A stretch of DNA of 64,000 bases from Nocardioides sp. BP30. Its GTDB lineage: Bacteria; Actinomycetota; Actinomycetes; Propionibacteriales; Nocardioidaceae. The notes below the pieces were generated by a model. That model was not told where the DNA came from, made no database searches, and was given only the letters and a program-made list of their open reading frames with translations. Every line of letters starts with the position of its first letter. Position 1 is the stretch's first letter. This document shows positions 16,742 to 24,601 of this stretch, in pieces. The stretch covers positions 310,001 to 374,000 of the forward strand of contig NZ_CP123620.1 in assembly GCF_029873215.1 (NCBI RefSeq). The letters are read 5' to 3'. Made by a program: the position numbers and the translations under genes.

Positions 16742-17739
16742 CGCGCCTCTCCGATCGTCGATCGGGGGTCGAGCAGCGCCAGCGCCACGTCGACCACGGT
16801 GTTGATCAGCAGCACTCCGGCGCCGTACACGAGGACGGTGCCCTGCACCATCGGGAAGTCCTTCGCGGTGATCGACTGCACGATCGTGGAGCCGAGGCCC
16901 GGCCAGGCGAAGACGTTCTCGACCAGGACGGTGCCCGCGACGAGCGAGCCCAGCAGCAGGCCGCCGATCGTGAGCGTGGCCGTGACGGCGTTGGGCAGGG
17001 CGTGGACGAGCGTGATCCGCAGCTGGGTGAGCCGCTTGGCCCGAGCGGTGCGGATGTAGTCGGTCTCGAGCACCGCCAGCATCTCGACCCGCACGATGCG
17101 GGCAAGCACCGCAGCCGGCCCGATCGCGAGCGAGACGACCGGCAGGATGAAGGAGGAGGGGCCGTCGCGGCCGGCGACGGGCAACGCGTGCATGGAGACG
17201 CCGAAGACGTAGACGAGCGCCACGCCCAGGAAGAAGTCGGGGATGGAGCCGAGGACCACGCTGGTGCCCGCGAACAGCAGCTCCGTACGGCGGCCACGGC
17301 CGCGGCGGGTCACCACGGCGACGGCGACGCCGACCGGGATGGCGATCGCGACAGCGACGACGAACGCGAGCACGGCCAGCTCGGCGGTGGCGGGCAACCG
17401 CTGGCCGATCATCTGCCGCACCGGCAGCTGGGTGACGAAGGAGATGCCGAGATCGCCGTGGGCCAGGTGCTGGAGATAGTGCAGGTACTGCTGCCAGAGC
17501 GGGTCGTCGAGGCCCAGCTCGCGGCGCTTGGCGGCGACCAGGTCCGCGGGCGCGGTCAGGCCCAGCGCGGCCCGGACCGGGTCACCCGGCACCGCATGGA
17601 TCATGAAGAACGACGCGGTGACCAGCACCCACAGCGACACCAGCAGCCGCCCGCCCTGTCGGATCGCGAAGCGCGTCCAGCGTCCACCGAGGTGGATGGT
17701 CCTGCGGGCCGGGGCGGCCGCCGGTGTCAGCGTCGTCAT
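16738..17739 (-). CDS. Peptide ABC transporter permease (DppB-like)
   Basis: Membrane permease of 333 aa with six predicted helices. It carries the DppB/OppB-type N-terminus, VLVTASFFMIHAVPGDPVRAAL, and the EAA loop ETDYIRTARAKRL. It pairs with the permease half of the downstream fusion to form the pore. Two bp separate it from the binding-protein gene, and it overlaps the fusion gene by 4 bp, so stoichiometric translation is likely. Confidence 0.88.
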   Translation of the reverse strand: MTTLTPAAAPARRTIHLGGRWTRFAIRQGGRLLVSLWVLVTASFFMIHAVPGDPVRAALGLTAPADLVAAKRRELGLDDPLWQQYLHYLQHLAHGDLGISFVTQLPVRQMIGQRLPATAELAVLAFVVAVAIAIPVGVAVAVVTRRGRGRRTELLFAGTSVVLGSIPDFFLGVALVYVFGVSMHALPVAGRDGPSSFILPVVSLAIGPAAVLARIVRVEMLAVLETDYIRTARAKRLTQLRITLVHALPNAVTATLTIGGLLLGSLVAGTVLVENVFAWPGLGSTIVQSITAKDFPMVQGTVLVYGAGVLLINTVVDVALALLDPRSTIGEAR

Positions 17740-17741
17740 GG

Positions 17742-19346
17742 TCAGCCGAGCATCCGGATGCTGGTCGGGACGATCTCGCCGATGATCTCGAACTGGGCAC
17801 CCTTGGCGTACGTCGGGATGAGGTTGTTGGCGAAGGGCACCACGTCAGCGGCCTTGAAGAGGGCGGACTCGGCCTTCATCCAGGTGGGGCAGCCCTCGGG
17901 GCCGTTGATCGCCATCGCCTTGGCGGTGGTGGCGTCGTACGTCGCGTTGTCGATGCTCGCGAAGTTCTCACCGCCCTTGGCCACCGTCGGCCCGGAGAGG
18001 AAGGGGACGACCTGGTCGGGGGTGTTGACGTTGATGGGCTCCCAGAGGATGTCCCAGTCGCCGGTGCCGAACATGGTGCCCGACACCTGCGTCTGGTTCT
18101 CCGCCTTCGCGGTGACGTCGATGCCGATCTGCTTCCATGCCGAGACCGCGAGCTCGGCGGCCGCGCTGCCACCGGTGCCCAGCGAGGAGTCGTAGATGAA
18201 GGTGAGCTTGAGCGGTTTCCCGCCCTTGGCGTAGACGCCGTCGGAGCCCTTGACCCAGCCGGCCGCCTGGAGCGCGGACTCGGCTGCCGAGGCGTCGAAG
18301 GCCGGCACGTTGCCGGTGACCGAGTCGGTGGTGCAGCCGGTCGGCGGCGTGACGGCGAGCTCGGTGGGGGCTGCGCCCTTGTTGGAGGTGAGCACCTTCT
18401 CGAGCTGGGCGTAGTCGGCCCCCTGCGTCAGCGCCATGCGGACGGCCGGGTCGCTGGTCGGGTGTGACTTCTCCTCGTTGTAGAACTGCTCGCCGATCAG
18501 TGCCTTGGTGTCGACGTGGGACACGTGCTGGGCGGAGAGCCGGGTGGAGTCGGGGCCCATCACCTGGGTGGCGTTCAGCGTGCCGGCAAGGAGCTCGTTG
18601 GCAGCGGTGGTCTCGTTGGAGACGACCTTGACCACGATCGTGGCGGGCAGGCCCGAGGTGGCGCTGGTGGCGCCGTCGGGACCCCATGTGTAGCCCTTGC
18701 GCAGCGTGTACGTGTAGTGGTTGTCCGGGACGGCCTCGCTCAGCACGTAGGGGCCGGTGCCGTCGGTCTTCGCCTTCAGCGTGGAGCGGTCCTTGAGGCC
18801 GCCGTCGCAGACCATCGGCAGGTTGGCGAAGGAGTCGAGCACGAACGGTGCCGGCGCGGCCAGCGTGACGGTGACAGTGGAACCCGACGCGGTGGCCTTG
18901 GCTCCGGCCGGCACGAAGACGCCGAGGAAGGGGCTCTTGTTCTTCGGGTTCTCGACGTAGTTGATGTTGTCGGCGGCGGTCTGCGCGGTGAACGCGGAGC
19001 CGTCCGAGCAGGTGACCCCGGCGTTCAGGTCGAAGGTGACAGTGGTGCCCGAGACCTTCCACGTCTTGGCGAGCTCCGACTGGGTCTGACCGCTGCTGGA
19101 GACCGAGACCAGGTTGTCGTAGGCGAACTGGCTGAGCTGGAAGAGCGCGCTGACCGCTGATGCCTGCGGGTCGAGGGCGCCCGGGTCGGCGGCGATCGCC
19201 ATCGTGAACGTGGCGCCCGACTTGTACGACGCCGACGAGCTGCCGCCGGCGCCGGCCGTACCGGAGCTACCGCAGCCCGCCAGAGTGACGGCGGCTGTCA
19301 CCGTAAGGGCGAGCGCCGCGACGGCACTCGTGCGGATGGGCCTCAT
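17742..19346 (-). CDS. Peptide-type ABC substrate-binding lipoprotein (SBP_bac_5)
   Basis: Extracellular binding protein of 534 aa. The N-terminus MRPIRTSAVAALALTV is a secretion signal ending in the lipobox LAGC, so the mature protein is a lipid-anchored Cys-start protein. The body has the family-5 (DppA/OppA) pattern: LDPQASAVSALFQLSQFAYDNLV, a central GTGPYVLSE and a late DWDILWEPIN segment. ATG 19346 is preceded by GAGGAA at good spacing; a much longer reading in this frame overlaps the upstream hydrolase and is not real. It sets the specificity of the importer, presumably for short peptides. The ligand is not readable from sequence. Confidence 0.9.
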   Translation of the reverse strand: MRPIRTSAVAALALTVTAAVTLAGCGSSGTAGAGGSSSASYKSGATFTMAIAADPGALDPQASAVSALFQLSQFAYDNLVSVSSSGQTQSELAKTWKVSGTTVTFDLNAGVTCSDGSAFTAQTAADNINYVENPKNKSPFLGVFVPAGAKATASGSTVTVTLAAPAPFVLDSFANLPMVCDGGLKDRSTLKAKTDGTGPYVLSEAVPDNHYTYTLRKGYTWGPDGATSATSGLPATIVVKVVSNETTAANELLAGTLNATQVMGPDSTRLSAQHVSHVDTKALIGEQFYNEEKSHPTSDPAVRMALTQGADYAQLEKVLTSNKGAAPTELAVTPPTGCTTDSVTGNVPAFDASAAESALQAAGWVKGSDGVYAKGGKPLKLTFIYDSSLGTGGSAAAELAVSAWKQIGIDVTAKAENQTQVSGTMFGTGDWDILWEPINVNTPDQVVPFLSGPTVAKGGENFASIDNATYDATTAKAMAINGPEGCPTWMKAESALFKAADVVPFANNLIPTYAKGAQFEIIGEIVPTSIRMLG

Positions 19347-19407
19347 GGGTTCCTCTTTCTCGACGCTGCTGAGGTCGGGACGGATGGTGCTGGATGAGGT
19401 GGAGCTG

Positions 19408-20796
19408 CTAGTCGACGCGCGCCACGACGCGGCCGTAGTGCACGTACTTCGCCAGGCCCTCGTCGTTGCGTCCGACGAAGGCGAAGATCGGGTGGAGGCC
19501 GTAGTACTGGTCGAGCGAGATGAGGGAGTCGCCCTCGAGGTGCACGAGCTGCACCTGCAGCGGCTTCTCGCCGATCTCGGCGATGATGTCCTGGGGAACC
19601 CGGTCGAGCCAGACAGTGCCGTCCTCGCGCTGGCTGACGGTGATGTCGTAGATCGTGTCGGCGTAGTGGCCGAGGTACGGCGCCGCGTCGAAGGGCTGCG
19701 GGACCTGCGGCGGCACCTTCGCGCCGGGCAGCGCCACGCCCGCCAGCTCGGCGAGCAGGTGCCCGACGACGTCGCCGTACAGGCCGAGGAAGTCGCCGCC
19801 GTTGGTGAGCAGCGCGATCGCGACCTCCGCGTCCGGCACCACCCGGAAGAAGGCCGCCTGGCCGATGGTGCCGCCGTCGTGGCCGATGACCCGGACGCCG
19901 TCGTACTCGTCCATCTCCCAGCCGAGGCCCCAGTAGCCACCCATGAGCGCGAGCTCGGGCACCTTGACCTGCTTGCTCTGCATCGCGGCGACCGTGGCGG
20001 GCTGGAGCACGACCGAGCCGTCGGGTGCGGTGCCGCCGGCGAGGTGCATGCGGGCGAAGCCGACCAGGTCGGTCGGCGTCATGGCGAGCATCGAGCCGGC
20101 CGGAGCGTTGGAGCGGGCGAGCGCCCAGGTGGGCGCCGCCTCGGGCGCGCCGTCCTCACCGGGTACGTGGCCGACCGCCGCGCGACGCAGGATCGCCTCG
20201 TACGGACTCGGCGAGACGCTGGTCAGGCCGAGCGGGGCCGCGAGCCGCTCGACCAGCACCTCGTCGAACGGCTTGCCGCGCAGGACCTCGATCAGGCGAC
20301 CCAGCACCACGAAGCCGGTGTTGTTGTAGGAGAAGACCTCGCCCGGCTCGACGAGTTGCGGAATGTCCCGGATCGAGGCGAGATACTTCTCCACCGCATC
20401 GTCTCCGCGTCCGGTATCGGTGAAGATGTCGCCCTCGAAGCCGGCGGTGTGGCAGAGCAACTGACGCGTGGTGATCGCGGCCGAGGCCGCCTCGTCGCCG
20501 ATGGTGAACTCCGGCAGGTAGGTGCGCAGCGGCTGGTCGAGGTCGACCAGGCCGTCATCGACCAGCTGCATCACCAGCGCACTGGTCCACAGCTTGGTCA
20601 CCGAGCCGATCTGGAAGACGGTCTCGGTGTCGGCCTCGACCTGGGTCGCGACACTGGTGAGACCGGCTGCGACAGCCGCAATCTCACCGTCCACCAGGAC
20701 GGCGGCCGAGGCGCCCGGGACCCCGCGAGCCGCGACGAGCCGGGGAAGATGCTCCTCCAGCCAGGCCTGGACGTCGTGCACGCGGGTGGTCGTCAT
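19408..20796 (-). CDS. Class C beta-lactamase-like serine hydrolase (S12), copy 2
   Basis: Serine hydrolase of 462 aa, paralogous along its length to the gene at 12667-14058. S65-V-T-K68 and Y157-N-N159 form the first two catalytic motifs, and VIGHDGGTIGQ the third. TDTGRGDD is shared with copy 1. No signal peptide, so it is probably cytoplasmic. The two copies flank the transporter, and their difference at the second motif (YNN against YCN) hints at different substrate preferences. A leaderless promoter hexamer lies 8 nt before the ATG. Candidate activities are D-aminopeptidase, D-esterase or DD-peptidase-like hydrolysis. Confidence 0.8.
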   Translation of the reverse strand: MTTTRVHDVQAWLEEHLPRLVAARGVPGASAAVLVDGEIAAVAAGLTSVATQVEADTETVFQIGSVTKLWTSALVMQLVDDGLVDLDQPLRTYLPEFTIGDEAASAAITTRQLLCHTAGFEGDIFTDTGRGDDAVEKYLASIRDIPQLVEPGEVFSYNNTGFVVLGRLIEVLRGKPFDEVLVERLAAPLGLTSVSPSPYEAILRRAAVGHVPGEDGAPEAAPTWALARSNAPAGSMLAMTPTDLVGFARMHLAGGTAPDGSVVLQPATVAAMQSKQVKVPELALMGGYWGLGWEMDEYDGVRVIGHDGGTIGQAAFFRVVPDAEVAIALLTNGGDFLGLYGDVVGHLLAELAGVALPGAKVPPQVPQPFDAAPYLGHYADTIYDITVSQREDGTVWLDRVPQDIIAEIGEKPLQVQLVHLEGDSLISLDQYYGLHPIFAFVGRNDEGLAKYVHYGRVVARVD

Positions 20797-20804
20797 GGTG
20801 ACCG

Positions 20805-20810
20805 ACCCTA
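20805..20810 (-). promoter_or_regulatory. Leaderless -10 element of hydrolase copy 2
   Basis: TAGGGT 8 nt before ATG 20796. The same hexamer lies before the M19 gene. Confidence 0.45.
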
Positions 20811-20883
20811 GGGAGATGCCATCCGAAGAGCATTGTCAGTTGTTACAAGACAGGCGGCCAGGCGCGGTGCGATCCGACAAGCC

Positions 20884-21846
20884 CTAGTCGGCCCACACTT
20901 CGCGAGCGACCCTCCGGAAGTTGCCGCCCAGGATGCCGTCGACCGCCTCCGGCGGGTAGCCACGCCGTACCAACTCGGCCTCGACGGTGAGCGTCACCTC
21001 CGGCTCGACGAAGCCGATCGGACCCCACCGGGTGTACTCCTCGGGGAAGAGCTCGGGATTGTCGGCGATGTCGCTCACCAGATCCTCGGCGTCGAAGGAG
21101 TAGTCGCTACCCAGGCCGATGTGCTGCCAGCCGACCAGGTCGACGCCGTACTCGATCATCGCGACGTAGGCCTCGAGGGTGGCGGTGTTCTCCCCGAGGA
21201 AGATGCCGATGCCGGGTACGCCGATCACGCCGCCGGTCGCCGCGCACTCGCGGGCCTGCTCGTCGGTGATGTTGCGGACGTGGTCCCACCGCGACTTGAA
21301 GCCGGAGTGGGAGTAGATCATCGGCTTCTGCGAGGCCTCGGAGAGGCCGAGGCCGGTGCGCACACTGGTGTGCGAGCCGTCGACGAGCATCCCCACGGCG
21401 TTGAGCTCGTGGACCAGATCGCGGCCCCACGGGGTCAGACCGGTGTCGTCCTTCTCCAGGCAGCCGGCCCCGGCCTTGTTCGCCAGGTTGTAGCTCACGC
21501 CGAGCGAGCGGACACCGAGGTCGTAGAACGCCTGGACCATCCCGAGGTCACCCTCGAGCGGGTTGGAGCACTCCAGGTCGAAGGCGACCACGATCCGGCC
21601 CGCCTCGTGGGCGGCATCGATCTGCGCCACCGAGCCGGCCAACTCCAGCCGCGGATGCTCGGCCACGGCCGCCGCGAACTGCCGCGCGAAGCCCATCGAC
21701 TCCGCCCGCGAGTGGGGCGCGTAGCCGACATTGAGGCAGACATAGGCACCACCCGGCCGGTCGAAGCGGAGGACGTCGGCAACGTCGGCGACGGGGGCCA
21801 GAGGCAGGCAGGCGTGCTGCTCCCAGAAGAGTCGAGTGGTCGTCAT
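20884..21846 (-). CDS. M19 membrane-dipeptidase-family metallopeptidase
   Basis: Renal-dipeptidase family enzyme, 320 aa. Metal-site residues visible are H11, E92, H159 (VDGSHTS) and H180 (YSHSGF), with HIGLGSDYSFD late in the chain. The usual first motif H-x-D reads H11-A-C13 here, inside EQHACLPL; I believe this H-x-C form is a recognised M19 subgroup, so it does not by itself mean loss of activity. Bacterial M19 enzymes cleave dipeptides, often L-D ones, because they tolerate a D-residue at the C-terminal position. No signal peptide is present. It is the first gene of the cluster and has TAGGGT 6 nt before its ATG. Confidence 0.85.
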   Translation of the reverse strand: MTTTRLFWEQHACLPLAPVADVADVLRFDRPGGAYVCLNVGYAPHSRAESMGFARQFAAAVAEHPRLELAGSVAQIDAAHEAGRIVVAFDLECSNPLEGDLGMVQAFYDLGVRSLGVSYNLANKAGAGCLEKDDTGLTPWGRDLVHELNAVGMLVDGSHTSVRTGLGLSEASQKPMIYSHSGFKSRWDHVRNITDEQARECAATGGVIGVPGIGIFLGENTATLEAYVAMIEYGVDLVGWQHIGLGSDYSFDAEDLVSDIADNPELFPEEYTRWGPIGFVEPEVTLTVEAELVRRGYPPEAVDGILGGNFRRVAREVWAD

Positions 21847-21852
21847 GACCGG

Positions 21853-21858
21853 ACCCTA
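21853..21858 (-). promoter_or_regulatory. Leaderless -10 element of the M19 gene, likely first promoter of the peptide-salvage operon
   Basis: TAGGGT, 6 nt before ATG 21846 on the minus strand. No gene on this strand lies directly upstream, so transcription of the cluster probably begins here. Confidence 0.5.
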
Positions 21859-22095
21859 GGGGACCGAGCCCGTCGGCGGATCGCACCGCCGGACGAAGAG
21901 GTGGCGCTCGCTTCGTCGGTTCCTACGACGGCCTTGCCGGCAGCTGCCCTAGCGTCCCTGATCGCCGCATCGCCTAGGAGCCGAGGCGCCACCGACGGCG
22001 TGCCGGTGCGCGTCGCGGCAGGTTCGCCCGACCCGACTCGTGGGCACCGCCGAGAGCTAGGCTGGCATGACGGCGGAGAGACGGCGGGGCCGGTG

Positions 22096-22944
22096 ATGTC
22101 GATGGAGACCATCCCGATGGTGCGGCTGCCTGCGGGCGAGCCCATTCCCGTGATGGGTCTGGGCACATGGTACCTGGGCGAGGATCCCGCCCGAAGAGCC
22201 TCGGAGCTCGCTGCCTTGCGCCTGGGCATCGACAGCGGGCTCACCCTGATCGACACCGCCGAGATGTACGGCGACGGTGCGGCGGAGGTGTTGGTCGGCG
22301 AGGCGATCGCGGGGCGGCGGGACGAGGTCTTCCTGGTCAGCAAGGTGCTGCCCTCGCACGCGTCGTACGAGGGCACCATCGAGGCGTGTCGCCGCAGCGT
22401 CGGGCGGCTCGGCACCGAGCGGCTCGACCTGTACCTGCTGCACTGGCGGGGCCGGGTGCCGCTCGAGGAGACGGTGCGCGCCTTCCAGGAGCTGGTCCGG
22501 CTCGGCATGATCCGACACTGGGGCGTCAGCAACTTCGACATCCGGGACATGGCCGAGCTGCTGAGCGTCCCCGGCGGTGAGGCGGTCCAGACCAACCAGG
22601 TGCTCTACAACCTGACCCGCCGGGGAATCGAGTACGACCTGCTGCGGACGATGCAGGCGCACGGTATCCCGGTGATGGCGTACTCGCCGATCGAGCAGGG
22701 CCGCCTGCTGCGCCATCCCACGATCAACGCAGTCGCGAACCGGCACGACGCCACCCCGGCGCAGGTAGCGCTCGCCTGGCTGATGACGCGGCGGGGGCTG
22801 ACCATGATCCCCCGAGCCGGCACGCGCGAGCACGTGCTGGAGAACCGGGCCGCTGTCGACCTTCGTCTGACCGAGGAGGACCTGCGCATGCTGGACGACG
22901 CCTTCCCACCGCCCCGCGGCCCCCAGCCCCTCGAAATGCTCTGA
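22096..22944 (+). CDS. Aldo/keto reductase
   Basis: NAD(P)H-dependent aldo/keto reductase, 282 aa, monomeric TIM barrel. The catalytic tetrad is complete: D53, Y58 (DTAEMYG), K83 (VSKV) and H116 (LLHW). NADPH-site motifs GVSNF and IPRAGTREHV are present. ATG 22096 is taken with GGAGAG upstream; a second ATG 6 nt later is possible. Frame-open sequence further upstream overlaps the divergent M19 gene and is not coding. A TAGGCT hexamer at 22058-22063 could start a transcript with a short leader. The substrate is unknown. Confidence 0.88.
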   Translation: MSMETIPMVRLPAGEPIPVMGLGTWYLGEDPARRASELAALRLGIDSGLTLIDTAEMYGDGAAEVLVGEAIAGRRDEVFLVSKVLPSHASYEGTIEACRRSVGRLGTERLDLYLLHWRGRVPLEETVRAFQELVRLGMIRHWGVSNFDIRDMAELLSVPGGEAVQTNQVLYNLTRRGIEYDLLRTMQAHGIPVMAYSPIEQGRLLRHPTINAVANRHDATPAQVALAWLMTRRGLTMIPRAGTREHVLENRAAVDLRLTEEDLRMLDDAFPPPRGPQPLEML

Positions 22945-22995
22945 CCGGGCACTCCCGCAACGGTCAGGGCGGCGCGGTCCTCCAGCGACTTCGTC

Positions 22996-23637
22996 TTACT
23001 CGGCCGGGGTGACCTCGGCACAGTCGAGGCAGATGGTCCAGCCGCTCTGCAGCGCGAGCAGGTCCGGGTAGCCGCGCTCGGCGCAGATCGACCCGGGAAT
23101 CTCGCCGTCGACCAGCTGCGGCTGCGGGACGGCCTCGACCCAGGTGGCTCCTTCGGCTACCCAGACGCGCTCGCCGGCCTTGGCCCAGGGTCGCGGGGTG
23201 CCCTGGATCCGGAGTTCTGCCCGCTCCTCGTCCGTGATCACGAGGGGAAGACGTGGTCGCTTGTGGAGGGCCGGCCAGTCGCCGGTCTCGCGGTAGCGCG
23301 CGTTGAAGGCTCGCCACCGCTCGTACTCGGCGTCGGTCGGTTCGACGTCGCCCAGTCGGGCGTCGATGCCGAGGTAGTCGTACACATCGGGTTCGCAGCC
23401 AGCCAGAAAGCCTCTGATCCACCAGCGGGCGGCATCGCTGATCGATTCGAGTTCCGACAGGCTCCGGGTCACGTCGTAGCCGAGGCGCGGCACGTAGATG
23501 TGCATTCGGCCCGCGAAGGTATGAGCGTTGCCTTCGAGGTAGCCGACTTCACCGTCGACGACGACCTCTAGCGAGGCGTCGAGCTGGAACCGATGGCCAT
23601 TCTGGTCGACGAATTCGACCATGCGATTCTGTTCCAC
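22996..23637 (-). CDS. Hypothetical protein
   Basis: I do not recognise this 213-aa protein. It is soluble and acidic, rich in Trp and Tyr, with segments such as RWWIRGFLAGCEPDVYDYLG and a C-terminal C-x-x-C (ICLDC). It starts with GTG at 23637, chosen because GCAGGAG sits 5 nt before it. The frame stays open far upstream, but that part is arginine-rich and overlaps the divergent ankyrin gene. It converges on the aldo/keto reductase gene with 51 bp between. The paired cysteines near the end might bind a metal. Confidence 0.65.
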   Translation of the reverse strand: MEQNRMVEFVDQNGHRFQLDASLEVVVDGEVGYLEGNAHTFAGRMHIYVPRLGYDVTRSLSELESISDAARWWIRGFLAGCEPDVYDYLGIDARLGDVEPTDAEYERWRAFNARYRETGDWPALHKRPRLPLVITDEERAELRIQGTPRPWAKAGERVWVAEGATWVEAVPQPQLVDGEIPGSICAERGYPDLLALQSGWTICLDCAEVTPAE

Positions 23638-23804
23638 GCTGCTCCTGCGTCTCGCTATCGGTGGCCCGGTGACACGATACGGCGAACGGTCGCGCGGCGG
23701 ATCGCCTCGGCCGCCGCCAGGCTCCGCCGTCACCGTCAGGACCGGCTCGGCAGGTTGACCCGGATCGACTTCGAAGTCACGAGCAACCGCCGCATACTCG
23801 GTCC

Positions 23805-24347
23805 ATGTCTGATGAGCGCGGTCGGCCGGCGACTCCCACTTGGACCGGACTCGGGTTCGCTGTGTGGAGCGATGACCTCGAGCGCGTCCGAAGCCTCTTG
23901 AGCGCAGGGGCAGCCGCGGACGAGTACGGCGACGGCGTCGCGGACGCGACACCCTTGATGGAGTCTGTGGATGAGGTCGAGTACTTCTACGACGACGAAC
24001 GTTCCGCCATGACGAAGCTGCTGCTTGATCACGGTGCCGAGGTGAATCGGCAGAACAGCGACGGGCGTACCGCCCTGCACTACGCAGCGGGTGCCGGTCG
24101 CACAGCGGTTGAACTGCTCCTCGAAGGGGGTGCCGACCCGAACGCGGTCGCCGTCGATGGCAGGACGCCGCTCCACGAGGCAGTCGACCTCCTGAACCTA
24201 GGAGCGGTCCAGGCACTCTGTGGCGCCGGCGCAGATCGGACCGCAACCGATCGAGACGGGCGGACGCCGGCGGACCTTCTGGACCGCGCGGATGAAGGTG
24301 CTGACGAGGAGCAGACGGCTATCCGCGCCGCTCTAGACGCCCCGTGA
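23805..24347 (+). CDS. Ankyrin-repeat protein
   Basis: Soluble protein of 180 aa made of about four ankyrin repeats. The clearest are DGRTALHYAAGAGRTAVELLLEG and DGRTPLHEAVDLLNLGAVQALCG-type units, with a weaker one at the N-terminus. No signal peptide or membrane helix. Ankyrin arrays bind other proteins; no partner can be named. It diverges from the hypothetical gene at 22996-23637, with 167 bp between. The 254 bp after it (24348-24601) hold no gene that I can support, only a short GC-rich direct repeat near 24466. Confidence 0.8.
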   Translation: MSDERGRPATPTWTGLGFAVWSDDLERVRSLLSAGAAADEYGDGVADATPLMESVDEVEYFYDDERSAMTKLLLDHGAEVNRQNSDGRTALHYAAGAGRTAVELLLEGGADPNAVAVDGRTPLHEAVDLLNLGAVQALCGAGADRTATDRDGRTPADLLDRADEGADEEQTAIRAALDAP

Positions 24348-24601
24348 GCACGTGCGGGTCGCGGCGGATCCGACAGCCTTGAAGCTCGCCCCCACCGAGT
24401 TGCATCGACGGAAGAGCGAGGAGGTTCGCGTGTCATGCCGTGGTGGACCTGCTTGTCGTTGGTGGCGGGGCTGCGGGGCTGCGGGGCGAACCGGTCGGGC
24501 CGTCCCGGTGATCACGGCGACACGGCCCGCGAGCCGGCCTCTCCGCGTCGGGGGTCCGCCAGGCAGTGAGCCTGCCCCGCCTGCGTGGGCCCTCGGGTTG
24601 C

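Noticed and set aside
19347-19940. N-terminal extension of the binding-protein frame
   Set aside because: Ser/Thr/Arg-rich antisense-like sequence overlapping the hydrolase. The signal peptide and lipobox begin at 19346.
22942-22966. TGACCG...CGGTCA dyad after the aldo/keto reductase
   Set aside because: Short arms with a long loop; not convincing as a terminator.
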